64,000 nt of DNA from Alcanivorax sp. (GCA_022565695.1 JAIUME010000008.1:153644-217643); one strand, 5' to 3'. Counted from the stretch's first letter, positions 38,095-53,111 are shown. Notes: generated from the letters alone by a model not told the origin. Numbers and translations: made by a program.

Positions 38095-39423
38095 ATGAGT
38101 AACGAAGCGTTCGATCTGGTCATTGGTCTGGGCATCACGGGCAAAGCCTGTGTCCGCTATCTGGCGGCGCAGGGTATGGCTGTGCGTGTGCTGGACACCC
38201 GTGCCCAGCCGCCCGGGCTGGACGCATGGCGCGCCGAATTTCCGGATCTGCCGCTGCACACCGGCGGCTGGCGCGAGGACTGGATGGGCGCGGCACGTCG
38301 CCTGATCGTCAGCCCCGGCATTGCCATCAGCACGCCGGAAATTGCCCGCCTGATTGCAGACGGCAAGGAAGTGGTCGGCGACATCGAATTGTTCGCCCGT
38401 GCCGCCAGTGTGCCGGTGGCTGCGATCACCGGCTCCAACGCCAAGAGCACGGTGACCATGTTGCTCGGCGACATGGCCCACGCAGCATCCCGTCAGGCGC
38501 TGGTGGGTGGCAACCTGGGCACACCGGCGCTGGAATTGCTGGAAACCGATACGCATCTTTATGTACTGGAACTGTCCAGCTTTCAGCTGGAAACCACCTA
38601 CAGCCTGGGCGCGCAGGCGGCCGTGATTCTCAATGTGTCCGAGGATCATATGGATCGCTATCACAGCCTGAGCGATTACATTGCCGCCAAACAGCGCATC
38701 TACGATGGCTGCGAAGTGGCGGTGTGGAATCGTGATGACGAAGCGACACGCCCCCAGGGGCCGGTGCCTCGCGAGATCACCTTCGGCAGCGATGCACAAT
38801 CGGATTACCGGCTGGACGCGGCACGTCAGATGTTGATGTGTCGCGGTGTGGATCTGTTGCCGGCCAGCGCCCTGGCCATGCGTGGCAACCACAATGCGTT
38901 GAATGTGCTGGCGGCACTGGCCATGGCCGAGGCGCTGGATATTCCGCGTGAACCGGCGCTGGCCGCTGCGGCGCGATTCGCCGGGCTGCCTCACCGTTGC
39001 CAGCTGGTCGCCGAGCAGGGCGGTGTGCAGTGGTTCAATGATTCCAAAGGCACCAATGTGGGCGCCACCCTGGCGGCACTGGCCGGTATCGGTCCGGCTA
39101 TCGAAGGCCAGGTGATTCTTGTCGCCGGCGGGCAGGGTAAAGGGCAGGATTTCACGCCATTGGCGGCCCCGGCCGCGACGCATGTGCGTGCAGCACTGCT
39201 GCTGGGTGAGGATGCGGACAAACTGGCCCTGGCGCTGGACGGCGTGCCCTGCGAGCAGGTGGCGGATATGACCGCCGCCGTGGCACGGGCCGCTGCACTG
39301 GCCATGCCCGGTGATGCAGTGTTGTTGTCGCCTGCCTGTGCCAGTTTCGATATGTACTCCGGTTACGTGGCACGGGGTGAAGATTTTATCCGGCAGGTGC
39401 GGGAGGTGACGCGTGAACGCTGA
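38095..39423 (+). CDS. murD: UDP-MurNAc-L-alanine:D-glutamate ligase MurD
   Basis: Adds D-glutamate to UDP-MurNAc-L-Ala. 442 residues. N-terminal Rossmann domain with GLGITGKACVRYL, ATP site AITGSNAKSTVTM (Ala-Lys in place of the usual Gly-Lys), LELSSFQLETTYSL, NVSEDHMDRY, GLPHRCQLV, NDSKGTNVGATLAAL and LLSPACASFDMY. Overlaps ftsW by 11 bases. Confidence 0.97.
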   Translation: MSNEAFDLVIGLGITGKACVRYLAAQGMAVRVLDTRAQPPGLDAWRAEFPDLPLHTGGWREDWMGAARRLIVSPGIAISTPEIARLIADGKEVVGDIELFARAASVPVAAITGSNAKSTVTMLLGDMAHAASRQALVGGNLGTPALELLETDTHLYVLELSSFQLETTYSLGAQAAVILNVSEDHMDRYHSLSDYIAAKQRIYDGCEVAVWNRDDEATRPQGPVPREITFGSDAQSDYRLDAARQMLMCRGVDLLPASALAMRGNHNALNVLAALAMAEALDIPREPALAAAARFAGLPHRCQLVAEQGGVQWFNDSKGTNVGATLAALAGIGPAIEGQVILVAGGQGKGQDFTPLAAPAATHVRAALLLGEDADKLALALDGVPCEQVADMTAAVARAAALAMPGDAVLLSPACASFDMYSGYVARGEDFIRQVREVTRER

Positions 39424-40615
39424 ACTTTCCCGTGCTGGACTGTCTCGCTTTGCCCTGCCGCTGACGCCATTGCGCCCGTCGCTCGCGCGCCTGGATGTGC
39501 CCATGCTGCTCGCGGCACTGGGGCTGGCGCTGGTCGGACTGGTGATGGTGTCTTCCGCCTCCATGCAGATTGCCGAGACCCGTCTCGGTGCGCCGTTCTA
39601 TTTCGCGGTGCGCCATGGCATTTATCTGGGGATGGGCATCGCATTGGGCGTGGCGGTGTACATGATGGTGTCGCTGGAGTGGCTGGAGAAACTGCGTTTC
39701 CTGGCACTGCCGGCGTCGGTGGCGGTGCTGTTGATGCTGTTCATTCCCGGCCTCGGTCGTGAAGTGAACGGTTCGCTGCGCTGGATCAATCTGGCCGGGT
39801 TTACCGTACAGCCTTCAGAAATCGCCAAGCTCGGTTTTGTCATGTACCTGGCCGGTTATATTTCCGTGCGCAAGGCAGAGCTGGAAAGCACCTGGAAAGC
39901 CTTCCTGATGCCGCTGGTCGTGCTGGGCATGATCGCGGTGTTGCTGTTGATGCAGCCGGATTTCGGTGCCGTCATGGTGCTGGGTGTTGCCGCCATGGGC
40001 ATGCTGTTCCTGGCCGGTGTGCCGACACGGCGCTTTTTGCTGTTGGCGTTGTTGCTGAGTGGGCTGGCTGCGCTGATTGCGTTTGCCCAGCCTTACCGGG
40101 TTGCGCGCCTGATGTCCTTCATGGACCCCTGGGCTGACCAGTTCGGCAGTGGCTATCAGTTGACCCAGAGCCTGATCGCCTTTGGACGCGGTCACTGGTT
40201 CGGCGTCGGCATGGGCAACAGCGTGCAGAAGCTGTTCTATCTGCCAGAGGCGCATACCGATTTTGTTTATGCCGTGCTGGCGGAAGAGTTGGGACTGTTC
40301 GGCAATCTGTTGCTGATCGCAGCGTTTACCCTGTTGATCAGCCGCATTTTCCTGCTCGGCGCCAAACTGGCGGCGCGGGGCTGGCATTACCACGCCCAGC
40401 TGGTTTACGGCATTGCATTGATCTTCAGCACCCAGGTCGTGATCAACCTCGGTGTGAACATGGGCCTGTTGCCCACCAAGGGTCTGACCTTGCCGTTTGT
40501 CAGCTACGGCGGCAGCAGTCTGCTGATCTCCGCAGTGATGATCGCGCTGGTATTGCGCGCCGGTACAGAACTCAAAGGTTACGAAGCACGTCAGCGCGGG
40601 AGGGTGAACGCATGA
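39413..40615 (+). CDS. ftsW: Septal peptidoglycan polymerase FtsW
   Basis: SEDS-family glycosyltransferase that polymerises septal lipid II with FtsI. 400 residues from a GTG, ten membrane helices. Conserved: MVSSASMQIAETRLG, RWINLAGFTVQPSEIAKLG, MQPDFGAVMVLG, LPEAHTDFVYAVLAEELGL (functional Asp region) and LPTKGLTLPFVSYGGSSLL. Confidence 0.97.
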   Translation: MNAELSRAGLSRFALPLTPLRPSLARLDVPMLLAALGLALVGLVMVSSASMQIAETRLGAPFYFAVRHGIYLGMGIALGVAVYMMVSLEWLEKLRFLALPASVAVLLMLFIPGLGREVNGSLRWINLAGFTVQPSEIAKLGFVMYLAGYISVRKAELESTWKAFLMPLVVLGMIAVLLLMQPDFGAVMVLGVAAMGMLFLAGVPTRRFLLLALLLSGLAALIAFAQPYRVARLMSFMDPWADQFGSGYQLTQSLIAFGRGHWFGVGMGNSVQKLFYLPEAHTDFVYAVLAEELGLFGNLLLIAAFTLLISRIFLLGAKLAARGWHYHAQLVYGIALIFSTQVVINLGVNMGLLPTKGLTLPFVSYGGSSLLISAVMIALVLRAGTELKGYEARQRGRVNA

Positions 40616-41704
40616 GCGACCCGACCGGCAAGACAATTCTGATGATGGCGGGCGGCACGGGCGGCCACGTTTTTCCGGCGCTGGCGGTGGCAGATGAACT
40701 GAGCCGCCGTGGTTACCGCATCCAGTGGCTGGGTTCGGAGCAGGGCATCGAGAATCGTCTGGTGCCAGCAGCCGGTTATCCGTTGCATGCACTCAAGGTG
40801 CGCGGTGTGCGCAGCGGCGGTCTGCTGCGCAAGCTGCAGATGCCGTTCCTGTTGTTGCGGGCAGTGCTGGCGGCACGACGTATTGTGCGCGGGACGTCCG
40901 CGTCCCTGGCTGTCGGCTTCGGCGGTTTTGCCAGCGGCCCCGGTGGTCTGGCGGCGCGGCTTGCTGGCGTGCCACTGATGATCCACGAACAGAATGCGGT
41001 GCCGGGCCTGACCAATCGTGTGTTGTCGCGTCTCGCGCAGCAGACGCTGGAAGGTTTCGAGGGTGCCTTTGCATCGGGTAGCGCGACCGCAGTCGGCAAC
41101 CCGGTGCGGGAGAGCATTGTGGCATTGGCCGAGCCAGCGCAACGCTTTGCTGAACGCCAGGGCGCGTTGCGCATTCTTGTGCTGGGCGGTAGCCAGGGTG
41201 CCCTGGCGCTCAATCGCCAGTTGCCTGCGGCCTTGTCCGGTCTGTTGCAGGCGCAACCGGCAGTGATTCGCCATCAGGCGGGGCGTGATCGTGCCGCTGA
41301 AGCGTCCAGCGCCTATGCAAGCGTCGCACTGGAAGCGGCGGTCGAGGAATTTATCAGCGATATGGCAGCGGCCTACGCCTGGGCGGATCTGGTGATCTGC
41401 CGGGCCGGTGCGCTGACGGTATCGGAACTGGCGGCAGCTGGCGTGCCGGCGGTGTTTGTGCCGCTGCCCACGGCGGCGGACGACCATCAGCGCCGCAACG
41501 CCGAATGGCTGGCGGCGCAGGATGCGGCTTTTGTGATGCCCCAGGATCAACTGGGCGCCAGCGAACTGACTGCATGCCTGCGCCCGGTCATACACGACGG
41601 CGAAATCAGCCGCGAGCGACTCGCCGTGATGGCGAGCAACGCGCGTCGCGTCGCGCAGCCGCACAGCGCGAGACGCGTCGCCGATTTATGTGAGGAGGTG
41701 CTAC

Positions 41705-41712
<8 letters not shown>
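40612..41712 (+). CDS. murG: UDP-GlcNAc transferase MurG
   Basis: Peripheral membrane GT-B enzyme that makes lipid II from lipid I. 366 residues. [19 protein letters not shown] at the N-terminus, [41 protein letters not shown], and the donor site [24 protein letters not shown]. Overlaps ftsW by ATGA and murC by eight bases. Confidence 0.97.
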
Positions 41713-45012
<3,300 letters not shown>

Positions 45013-45016
45013 AGCC

Positions 45017-46255
45017 ATGGCGAATTCAGCACAGGACCGGATGATCGTTGGTCTGGATATAGGTACCTCGAAAGTGGTGGCGATTGTCGGGCAGGTGAAT
45101 GTCGACGGCACCATGGAGGTTATCGGTATCGGCTCGCAGCCCTCCAAAGGCATGAAGAAAGGTGTCGTGGTGGATATCGAAGCCACGGTGCGCTCGATTC
45201 AGCGCGCGGTGGAAGAGGCGGAGCTGATGGCCGGCTGCCAGATTCACTCCGTGTATGCCGGCATTGCCGGCAGCCACGTGCGCAGCCTCAACAGCCACGG
45301 CATTGTCGCCATTCGCGACCGTGAAGTGCTGCTGGCGGACATTGATCGGGTGATCGACGCCGCACAGGCGGTGGCGATTCCGGCGGATCAGAAGACCCTG
45401 CACGTGCTGCCGCAGGAGTACGTGGTGGACAACCAGGAAGGCGTGCGCGAGCCGGTGGGCATGAGCGGTGTGCGTCTGGAAGCCAAGGTGCATCTGGTGA
45501 CCTGCGCGGTGAATGCCGCCCAGAACATCGAGAAGTGCGTGCGCCGCTGCGGTCTGGAAGTGGAAGACATCATCCTTGAGCAACTGGCGTCCAGTTATGC
45601 GGTGCTGACGGAAGATGAGCGCGAGCTGGGTGTGTGCATGGTGGATATCGGTGGCGGCACCACCGACATCGCGATCTTCACCGAAGGCGCAATCCGGCAT
45701 ACCGCCAACATTCCCATTGCCGGCGATCAGGTGACCAACGATATCGCCATGGCCTTGCGCACACCGAAGCAGTACGCCGACGAAATCAAGATCAAGTATG
45801 CCTGCGCGCTGACCCAGTTGGCCGGGGCGGATGAAACCATCCAAGTGCCGTCAGTGGGTGATCGGCCGCCGCGCACACTCAGCCGCCAGAATCTGGCGGA
45901 AGTGGTAGAGCCGCGCTACGACGAGCTGTTCACCCTGATTCAGGCGGAGCTGCGCCGCAGTGGCTTTGAGGATCTGATTCCCGGCGGCATCGTGCTGACC
46001 GGCGGATCGTCGCGGATCGAAGGCGCCGTGGATCTGGCGGAAGAAATCTTTCATATGCCGGTGCGACTGGGCCTGCCGCAGGGCGTGGCCGGCCTCACGG
46101 ATGTGGTGCGCAACCCGATCTATTCCACTGCCGTTGGCCTGCTGTTGTACGGGCAGCGTATCGAGGCAGAGGGCCGCTCGGCACGCCGCGAGGCAGGCAG
46201 CGGTTCCGTGGACTGGATCGAGCGGATCAAGAGCTGGGTCAAAGGCAATTTCTAG
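45017..46255 (+). CDS. ftsA: Cell-division protein FtsA
   Basis: Actin-like ATPase tethering FtsZ to the membrane. 412 residues from the ATG at 45017. VGLDIGTSKVVAIVGQV, MVDIGGGTTDIAIFTEGAI, GIVLTGGSSRIEGAVDLAEE and a C-terminal amphipathic membrane-targeting helix (DWIERIKSWVKGNF). Confidence 0.97.
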   Translation: MANSAQDRMIVGLDIGTSKVVAIVGQVNVDGTMEVIGIGSQPSKGMKKGVVVDIEATVRSIQRAVEEAELMAGCQIHSVYAGIAGSHVRSLNSHGIVAIRDREVLLADIDRVIDAAQAVAIPADQKTLHVLPQEYVVDNQEGVREPVGMSGVRLEAKVHLVTCAVNAAQNIEKCVRRCGLEVEDIILEQLASSYAVLTEDERELGVCMVDIGGGTTDIAIFTEGAIRHTANIPIAGDQVTNDIAMALRTPKQYADEIKIKYACALTQLAGADETIQVPSVGDRPPRTLSRQNLAEVVEPRYDELFTLIQAELRRSGFEDLIPGGIVLTGGSSRIEGAVDLAEEIFHMPVRLGLPQGVAGLTDVVRNPIYSTAVGLLLYGQRIEAEGRSARREAGSGSVDWIERIKSWVKGNF

Positions 46256-46362
46256 ACATTTCCCGGTGGCCCAGGTGGGTCACCGGTACAGGGTTCCCGG
46301 CGGGGCAGGTGCCGCGCCGGGGCAGTTCGACAACACAGGGAAGCAAAACCGGGAGATCCATC

Positions 46363-47526
46363 ATGCAATTCAAACTCGAAGATAGCGTACCTCATGGTGC
46401 GGTAATCAAGGTGGTGGGCGTAGGCGGTGGCGGCGGCAATGCCGTGGACCACATGGTGCGCTCCAACGTGGAAGGTGTGGAATTCATCTGCGCCAATACA
46501 GATGCCCAGGCGCTGCGTAACGCCTCGGCACGAACCGTGATTCAACTGGGCAATCAGGTCACCAAGGGCCTGGGCGCCGGTGCGAATCCGGATGTAGGTC
46601 GCCAGTCGGCGATCGAAGACCGCGAGCGTCTGGCAGAACTGCTGCAAGGCGCGGACATGGTATTCGTCACTGCCGGCATGGGTGGCGGTACCGGTACCGG
46701 GGCAGCGCCGATCGTGGCGGAAGTGGCCCGGGAAATGGGCATTCTGACTGTCGCAGTCGTGACCAAGCCATTCCCGTTTGAAGGCCGCAAGCGCATGAAG
46801 GTGGCGGAGCAGGGTATCGAAGCGCTGCGCGAGCACGTGGATTCACTGATCACCATCCCCAACGAGAAGCTGCAAGCGGTGCTGGGCGGTTCCACCAGCC
46901 TGCTGGATGCCTTCAAGGCCGCCAACGACGTGCTGCTGGGTGCGGTGAAAGGTATTGCCGACCTGATCGTCAAGCCGGGCATGATCAACGTCGATTTCGC
47001 TGACGTGCGCACGGTGATGAGCGAAATGGGTATGGCCATGATGGGCACCGGCAGCGCCATTGGCGAAGGCCGGGCCGAAGCGGCCGCCACAGCGGCGATC
47101 TCCAGCCCGCTGCTGGAAGACGTGGACCTGCATGGCGCCCGCGGCATCCTGATCAACATCACCGCCAGCGAGTCCATCTCCCTGCAGGAGTTCACGGCAG
47201 TGGGTGACACTATCCAGGAGCTGGCCTCTGACGATGCCAATGTCATCATCGGCACCGCCATCGACCCGAACATGGGCGATGAGCTGACCGTTACCGTAGT
47301 GGCCACAGGCCTGGGCGGCGCAGCTCAGGAACTTAAGGTGGTGCGGGGCAATCAAACTCCTGTGCGTGCGGACGGTCGGCCGGATTATGAGGCCCTGGAT
47401 CGCCCCGCCTTTGGTCGCAGCCGGCCTCAGAGCGAGACACGTCGCAACGCCCAGGCCGCAGTAAGCGCCTCGGAAGATCTGGATTTCATTGATATCCCGA
47501 CCTTCCTGCGTCGTCAGGCGGACTGA
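46363..47526 (+). CDS. ftsZ: Cell-division GTPase FtsZ
   Basis: Tubulin homologue forming the Z-ring. 387 residues from the ATG at 46363 with GGGAGA upstream. [17 protein letters not shown], tubulin signature [25 protein letters not shown] (T7 loop), a short disordered linker and the conserved C-terminal peptide [12 protein letters not shown] that binds FtsA and ZipA. Confidence 0.98.
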   Translation: MQFKLEDSVPHGAVIKVVGVGGGGGNAVDHMVRSNVEGVEFICANTDAQALRNASARTVIQLGNQVTKGLGAGANPDVGRQSAIEDRERLAELLQGADMVFVTAGMGGGTGTGAAPIVAEVAREMGILTVAVVTKPFPFEGRKRMKVAEQGIEALREHVDSLITIPNEKLQAVLGGSTSLLDAFKAANDVLLGAVKGIADLIVKPGMINVDFADVRTVMSEMGMAMMGTGSAIGEGRAEAAATAAISSPLLEDVDLHGARGILINITASESISLQEFTAVGDTIQELASDDANVIIGTAIDPNMGDELTVTVVATGLGGAAQELKVVRGNQTPVRADGRPDYEALDRPAFGRSRPQSETRRNAQAAVSASEDLDFIDIPTFLRRQAD

Positions 47527-47666
47527 ACGGACCGGACGTCCGGCTCGCCGACAAACGGCACCGGAGCCAATGGTACAGGCAGCGCGGATCATGTAGCATC
47601 CGCACCCTGTTTTTGTGTTCAGCATGCGGTATCCTGAGTGATACCGACAAGATAGCGACAGGATCG

Positions 47667-48581
47667 ATGATCAAACAGCGCACGCTCAAGAACGTCATCC
47701 GGGCCACAGGCATCGGGCTTCACACCGGCGACAAGGTGTATCTCACGGTCCGGCCAGCGCCGGTGGACGCGGGGATCATCTTCCGACGGGTGGATCTGGA
47801 TCCGGTGGTAGAGATCAAGGCCACTGCGGAGAGTGTCGGGGAAACCACCCTGTCCTCCACGCTGGTGCAGGACGGTGTGAAAGTCGGCACCGTGGAGCAC
47901 CTGCTCTCGGCCATGGCCGGTCTCGGCATCGACAACGCCTATGTGGAGTTGTCCGCCCCGGAAGTCCCGATCATGGACGGCAGCGCGGGGCCCTTCGTGT
48001 TCCTGCTGCAATCCGCCGGGATCGAGGAGCAGCCTGCTGCGAAGAAGTTTATTCGCATCAAGCGGGAAGTGCGGCTGGAAGAGGGCGACAAGTCTGCTGT
48101 CTTTGTCCCGTTCAATGGCTTCAAGGTGACCTTCAGCATCGAGTTCGATCATCCGGTGTTCGAAGGGCGCACGCAGACCGCAAGCGTCGATTTTTCCTCC
48201 ACCTCGTTCGTGAAGGAAGTGGCGCGGGCCCGGACATTCGGGTTCATGCGGGATATCGAGTACCTGCGTTCGCAGAACCTGGCGCTGGGCGGCAGTGTGG
48301 ACAACGCCATCGTCGTGGATGACTTCCGGATTCTCAATGAAGACGGGCTGCGCTACGAAGATGAGTTCGTCAAACACAAGATGCTGGATGCCATTGGTGA
48401 TCTGTACCTGCTCGGCCACAGCCTGATCGGTGAGTTCATCGGCCACAAGTCCGGCCATGCGCTGAACAATCAGTTGCTGCGCAAACTGCTCCAGGAAGAG
48501 GATGCCTGGGAGCTGGTGACATTCGAGGATGAAGCGACAGCCCCGATTTCCTACATGAAACCGGTGTTAGTGGGCGAATAA
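47667..48581 (+). CDS. lpxC: UDP-3-O-acyl-GlcNAc deacetylase LpxC
   Basis: Zinc enzyme of the committed step of lipid A synthesis. 304 residues from the ATG at 47667. Zinc ligands His78 ([10 protein letters not shown]), His237 and Asp241 ([10 protein letters not shown]); the catalytic His lies in [11 protein letters not shown]. Last gene of the dcw run; a strong terminator follows. A 12-bp palindrome (ccggacgtccgg, 47532-47543) lies between ftsZ and lpxC. Confidence 0.97.
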   Translation: MIKQRTLKNVIRATGIGLHTGDKVYLTVRPAPVDAGIIFRRVDLDPVVEIKATAESVGETTLSSTLVQDGVKVGTVEHLLSAMAGLGIDNAYVELSAPEVPIMDGSAGPFVFLLQSAGIEEQPAAKKFIRIKREVRLEEGDKSAVFVPFNGFKVTFSIEFDHPVFEGRTQTASVDFSSTSFVKEVARARTFGFMRDIEYLRSQNLALGGSVDNAIVVDDFRILNEDGLRYEDEFVKHKMLDAIGDLYLLGHSLIGEFIGHKSGHALNNQLLRKLLQEEDAWELVTFEDEATAPISYMKPVLVGE

Positions 48582-48626
48582 CCTCAGTGTCACGCTGATC
48601 GTTACTGCAATATTGTTGTCGAACCG

Positions 48627-48658
48627 AAAGGCCCGGTCTCCCGCCGGGCCTTTCTTTA
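48627..48658. terminator. Rho-independent terminator, bidirectional, after lpxC
   Basis: AAAGGCCCGG pairs with CCGGGCCTTT around a seven-base loop, then CTTTATT. It separates the convergent lpxC and dciA. Confidence 0.92.
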
Positions 48659-48671
48659 TTTGATGGGCGCT

Positions 48672-49100
48672 TTATTGACGACTGGCGAGGCGGCGCAGGG
48701 CGGCCTTGAGGTCCGGGTCGGTGATGGCGTCTGCGGCTTCATTCAGACAGGCGGGCGCGTTGGCCGACAGGCGTGGCGGTGTCAGCAGGCTCTCGCCCGG
48801 GCCGATGGCGACCGGCAGGGCAATGCGGCTGACCTGGACTTTCCAGTCCTTGAGGCCCTGCTCCCGGGCCAGATTGGGGGCGTGGAAACGCAGCAGCTGG
48901 GCGACGGCATTGTTTTCCGCCAGCAATAGCAGGGTATCGTCTTCCTGCAGCAGTGTGACCCGGGACGCCAGTGCCGGTGGCAGCGAACTGCTCTCGATGC
49001 GGCTCGGGCCCTTGTAATCGCGGGCCTGCCGGCTCAGCGGGCGAAGCTGATCGCCACCCAGCAGCAGGTCTATGGATTGTGGGCCAATTGCCTTAGCCAT
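48672..49100 (-). CDS. dciA: DciA-like protein (DUF721)
   Basis: 142 residues. DUF721/DciA proteins load the replicative helicase DnaB in bacteria without DnaC. The N-terminal domain has the pattern LPPALASRVTLLQEDDTLLLLAENNAVAQLLRFHAP; a short, probably disordered C-terminal part follows. Location between lpxC and the M23 peptidase/secA is the conserved one in Pseudomonas. The sequence is divergent, so position carries part of the weight. Confidence 0.85.
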   Translation of the reverse strand: MAKAIGPQSIDLLLGGDQLRPLSRQARDYKGPSRIESSSLPPALASRVTLLQEDDTLLLLAENNAVAQLLRFHAPNLAREQGLKDWKVQVSRIALPVAIGPGESLLTPPRLSANAPACLNEAADAITDPDLKAALRRLASRQ

Positions 49101-49209
49101 GATATTTTCCTAGTATAACCACACTACAAATAAGAAATACTGTTAAAAAATCGCCTAACTCTCTGATATATAAAGAAATGAAGCTCATTTACTGAGAGAC
49201 GCCGAACGC

Positions 49210-50142
49210 ATGAACATCATAGTACTCAACAGCCGAGGCCACCAGTCGCGCGCATTGCGATTGCCCCGTTTCCTGCTCTGGACGCTGGTGGGGCTCCTGC
49301 TGTTGGTGCCGGCGCTGGTGGGCAGTGGCGCCTATTACGCGATGTACCACTGGGGCGACCCGGTGCTGGATCAGAATATGACCGCGCGCTGGCAGGGCGA
49401 ACTGGAGAACCAGCGCCAGACACTGGGCCAGCTGAATAACCGCACCGATGAAGAGCTGCGCGCCCTGACCATCCGCCTTGCCGAGATGCAGGCGCGGCTG
49501 GTGCGGCTGGATGCCCTCGGTGAGCGGCTGGTGGATATCGCCGGTATTCCCTCGGATGAGTTTGATTTCAGCGCCCCCATGGCCATTGGTGGCCCGGAGA
49601 TGCCGGACGAAGGGTCGCTGGCCTACACCGCCCCCTCCTTTACTGATGCACTCACTGATCTGGCCGTGACGCTGGATCGCCGCGAACAGCAACTGACCAT
49701 CCTCGAACGCCTGATGGATTCCCGCCGTACAGCGTCCAAGACCGAGTTGTCCGGCCGTCCGATCCGTCGTGGCTGGCTGTCGTCCCGATTCGGCCAGCGT
49801 ACGGACCCGTTTACGGGCCGTCTGACCGTGCACCGTGGCGTCGATTTTGCCGCCAAGGAAGGGTCTGACGTGATCGCCACCGGCGCCGGCGTCGTGACCT
49901 TTGCCGGCACACGCTGGGGGTATGGCAATCTGGTGGAAATCAACCACGGCAACGCAGTATCCACCCGGTACGCCCATATGAAGGAAATTCTGGTGGAAGC
50001 CGGTGATATCGTCCGGGCTGGCGATGTCATCGCCCTGGTGGGTACCACCGGCCGTTCAACCGGGCCCCATGTGCACTACGAAGTCCTCAAGAACGGCCGC
50101 CAGGTCGATCCCACACCTTATGTGGCGCGGGCTCGCGACTGA
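49210..50142 (+). CDS. M23 (LytM) family peptidoglycan peptidase, membrane-anchored
   Basis: 310 residues: one N-terminal helix (LLWTLVGLLLLVPALVGSGAY), a coiled-coil stretch (LENQRQTLGQLNNRTDEELRALTIRLAEMQARL), then a C-terminal LytM domain with zinc-binding HRGVDFA and the HVHYEV motif, both needed for activity. The His and Asp ligands appear complete, so it may be an active endopeptidase rather than an EnvC-like activator. Always found before secA in relatives. AT-rich divergent promoter region lies at 49101-49209. Confidence 0.9.
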   Translation: MNIIVLNSRGHQSRALRLPRFLLWTLVGLLLLVPALVGSGAYYAMYHWGDPVLDQNMTARWQGELENQRQTLGQLNNRTDEELRALTIRLAEMQARLVRLDALGERLVDIAGIPSDEFDFSAPMAIGGPEMPDEGSLAYTAPSFTDALTDLAVTLDRREQQLTILERLMDSRRTASKTELSGRPIRRGWLSSRFGQRTDPFTGRLTVHRGVDFAAKEGSDVIATGAGVVTFAGTRWGYGNLVEINHGNAVSTRYAHMKEILVEAGDIVRAGDVIALVGTTGRSTGPHVHYEVLKNGRQVDPTPYVARARD

Positions 50143-50311
50143 TCCGGGGGCGCCACACCCCCTGCAACACTCCCCCGGCGCGGACGCCCGATGCGGATTG
50201 CCGCTGATCCGTCGGGCCTTGATCTGCCGCCCCGAGGCCCCATCTGTTATAGCTGGGGCGGCAAGATGCCCAAACCCGTGCGTTCCTCCTGTCTTATCCG
50301 GCCTGAACGGG

Positions 50312-50317
50312 TAGAAT
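50312..50317 (+). promoter_or_regulatory. Possible secA -10 box
   Basis: TAGAAT about 43 bases before the secA ATG. No good -35 box is visible at the right distance, so this is tentative. Confidence 0.3.
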
Positions 50318-50360
50318 GGCGCTCGCGTATTTCAATCACTGATCAGACACCGGAAGTTTC

Positions 50361-53111
50361 ATGCTCTCAGCCATAGCCCAAAAGATCTTCGGTAGCAAAA
50401 ACGAACGTGAAGTCAAACGCATGCAGCGCATCGTCGGGGAGGTGAACCTGCTCGGCGACGAGGTCGCTGCCCTGGATGACGAGGCGCTCAAGGCGCGCAC
50501 GGTCACGCTCAGGCAGGCCTACGCCGATGGCCGGTCACTGGATGAGCTGCTGCCGGAAGCCTTTGCGGTGGTGCGCGAAGCCGCCACCCGCGTCATGGGC
50601 ATGCGCCACTTCGATGTGCAGCTGGTGGGCGGTATCGCCCTCCATGAAGGCCGCATCGCCGAGATGCGTACCGGTGAAGGTAAAACCCTCACGGCGACCT
50701 TGCCGGCCTACCTGAACGCCCTCTCCGGTGACGGCGTGCACGTGGTGACGGTGAACGACTATCTGGCCGAGCGGGACGCCAACTGGATGCGCCCGCTGTA
50801 TGAATTTCTGGGCCTGAAAGTGGGCGTTGCGCTGTCCCAGCAGCCGGCGGAAGAAAAGAAGGACGCCTACGCTGCCGATATTACCTACGGCACCAACAAT
50901 GAATTCGGTTTCGACTACCTGCGCGACAACATGGCCTTCCGTCTGGAAGACCGGGTACAGCGCGGGCTGAACTACGCCATTGTCGATGAGGTGGATTCCA
51001 TTCTCATCGACGAGGCGCGTACACCGCTGATCATTTCCGGCCCGTCGTCTGACAGCTCCGAGCTGTACAAGAAGATCAACACCCTGATCCCCCGTCTGAC
51101 GCCGCCCAGTGAAGATGCCGAGGGCGACTACACGCTGGACGAAAAGAACCGCCAGGTGGAACTCACCGAGCAGGGCCATCAGCGCGTGGAAAGGCTGCTG
51201 ACCGAAGCGGGTTTGCTGGAAGAGGGCGACAGCCTGTATTCCGCCCAGAGTCTTGGGCTGCTGCATCACGTGCATGCCGGGCTGAAAGCCCATGTCCTGT
51301 TCCGTCGTGACAAGGATTACATTGTCCAGAACGATCAGATCGTGATCGTGGATGAGCACACCGGCCGTACCATGCCGGGCCGTCGCTGGTCCGAGGGCAT
51401 CCACCAGGCGGTGGAAGCTAAAGAAGGCATGCAGATCCAGCAGGAAAACCAGACGCTGGCATCGACCACCTTCCAGAATTACTTCCGTATCTACAACAAG
51501 CTCTCCGGCATGACCGGGACGGCAGATACCGAGGCGCCGGAATTCCGGCAGATCTACGGCCTGGATGTGGTGGTTGTACCTACCCATCGCCCCATGGTGC
51601 GCGTGGACGCCAACGACCTGGTCTATCTGTCCCTGGAAGAAAAGTACGACGCGATCATTGATGCCGTGCGCGCCGCCGTCGAAAAAGGCGCCCCGGTCCT
51701 GGTGGGCACCGCGACGATTTCGGCCTCGGAATACCTGTCCCAGCGACTGGACCAGGCTGGCGTCAAGCATCAGGTTCTGAACGCCAAGTTTCACCGCAAG
51801 GAAGCCGAGATCATTGCCCAGGCGGGCCGTCCAGGTGCCGTCACCATTGCGACAAACATGGCGGGCCGGGGTACGGATATCGTGCTGGGCGGCAACCCGG
51901 ATGTGGCAGTGGCCAATCTGGTAGACCCGACAGAGGCGGACATCCAGGTCGTGCGCGACCAGTGGAAGCGCGACCACCAGAAAGTCCTCGACGCGGGCGG
52001 CCTGCACATCGTCGGCACCGAGCGGCACGAATCCCGCCGTATCGACAACCAGCTGCGCGGCCGGGCCGGCCGTCAGGGTGACCCGGGTGATACGCGCTTC
52101 TTCCTGTCCATGGAAGATGATCTGATGCGCATTTTCGCGTCGGATCGCATCCGTAATCTGATGCGCAGCCTGGGCCTGGAAAAAGGCGAGGCCATCGAAC
52201 ACCGCTGGGTGACCAAAGCCATCGAAAATGCCCAGCGCAAGGTGGAAGGTCGTAACTTCGATATCCGTAAAAATCTGCTGGAATACGATGATGTGGCCAA
52301 CGATCAGCGCCGCGTGATCTACACACAGCGTGATGAAATTCTGGCTTCTGAAGATCTGTCAGAAAGCGTGCGCGGCATCCGCCGTGACGTGATGGCGGAG
52401 GTGGTGCACACCTACATGCCACTGGGGTCCATTGAGGACCAGTGGGACGTGGAAGGGCTCGAGCGCAACCTGGACAATGAATACCAGATCAATGCACCGG
52501 TGCGGGTGTGGCTGGAACAGGATTCCAGCCTGCATATCGAGGGCGTGGTAGAGCGCGTCATCAGCACCATGGAAGCCGCCTACGCCCGCAAGGAAGAAGA
52601 GGTCAGCCAACTGGGCGTGGACCTGCGCCGGGTGGAAAAACACCTGATGCTGCAGGTACTCGACCGGCACTGGAAAGAACACCTGGCGAGCATGGACCAT
52701 CTGCGCCAGGGCATTCACCTGCGTGGCTATGCCCAGAAGAACCCCAAACAGGAATACAAGCGCGAGGCGTTTGACCTGTTCCAGACCATGATGCAGCAGA
52801 TCCAGCACGAGCTGGTGCGCGTGCTGAGTACACTGGAACTGCGCCGTGACGACGCCGTGGAGCGCCTGGAGCGCCAGCGCGAGGAAGAAGCCCGCAAGCA
52901 GGCCGAACAGATGCGCACCGAGCAGCTGGAGCCGGGGACACGCGGCGTGCCCCGTGAACGCGTCGGTGGAGGCCCGGGCGGCGCGGCGCAGCCGCAGCAA
53001 GCCGGCGCCCAGCCGTTCGTCCGCGAAGGGCCCAAGCTGGGCCGCAACGATCCGTGCTGGTGTGGTTCAGGCAAGAAGTACAAGCATTGCCACGGCAAGC
53101 TGGAATCCTGA
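50361..53111 (+). CDS. secA: Preprotein translocase ATPase SecA
   Basis: Motor of the Sec export pathway. 916 residues. Walker A in [36 protein letters not shown] (DEAD-like), [16 protein letters not shown] (motif IV-V), [18 protein letters not shown] and the C-terminal zinc site [16 protein letters not shown] that binds SecB. Full length, no gaps. Confidence 0.98.
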   Translation: MLSAIAQKIFGSKNEREVKRMQRIVGEVNLLGDEVAALDDEALKARTVTLRQAYADGRSLDELLPEAFAVVREAATRVMGMRHFDVQLVGGIALHEGRIAEMRTGEGKTLTATLPAYLNALSGDGVHVVTVNDYLAERDANWMRPLYEFLGLKVGVALSQQPAEEKKDAYAADITYGTNNEFGFDYLRDNMAFRLEDRVQRGLNYAIVDEVDSILIDEARTPLIISGPSSDSSELYKKINTLIPRLTPPSEDAEGDYTLDEKNRQVELTEQGHQRVERLLTEAGLLEEGDSLYSAQSLGLLHHVHAGLKAHVLFRRDKDYIVQNDQIVIVDEHTGRTMPGRRWSEGIHQAVEAKEGMQIQQENQTLASTTFQNYFRIYNKLSGMTGTADTEAPEFRQIYGLDVVVVPTHRPMVRVDANDLVYLSLEEKYDAIIDAVRAAVEKGAPVLVGTATISASEYLSQRLDQAGVKHQVLNAKFHRKEAEIIAQAGRPGAVTIATNMAGRGTDIVLGGNPDVAVANLVDPTEADIQVVRDQWKRDHQKVLDAGGLHIVGTERHESRRIDNQLRGRAGRQGDPGDTRFFLSMEDDLMRIFASDRIRNLMRSLGLEKGEAIEHRWVTKAIENAQRKVEGRNFDIRKNLLEYDDVANDQRRVIYTQRDEILASEDLSESVRGIRRDVMAEVVHTYMPLGSIEDQWDVEGLERNLDNEYQINAPVRVWLEQDSSLHIEGVVERVISTMEAAYARKEEEVSQLGVDLRRVEKHLMLQVLDRHWKEHLASMDHLRQGIHLRGYAQKNPKQEYKREAFDLFQTMMQQIQHELVRVLSTLELRRDDAVERLERQREEEARKQAEQMRTEQLEPGTRGVPRERVGGGPGGAAQPQQAGAQPFVREGPKLGRNDPCWCGSGKKYKHCHGKLES

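Noticed and set aside
50191..50376. Small plus-strand ORF before secA
   Set aside because: No ribosome-binding site and it overlaps the secA start and promoter region.
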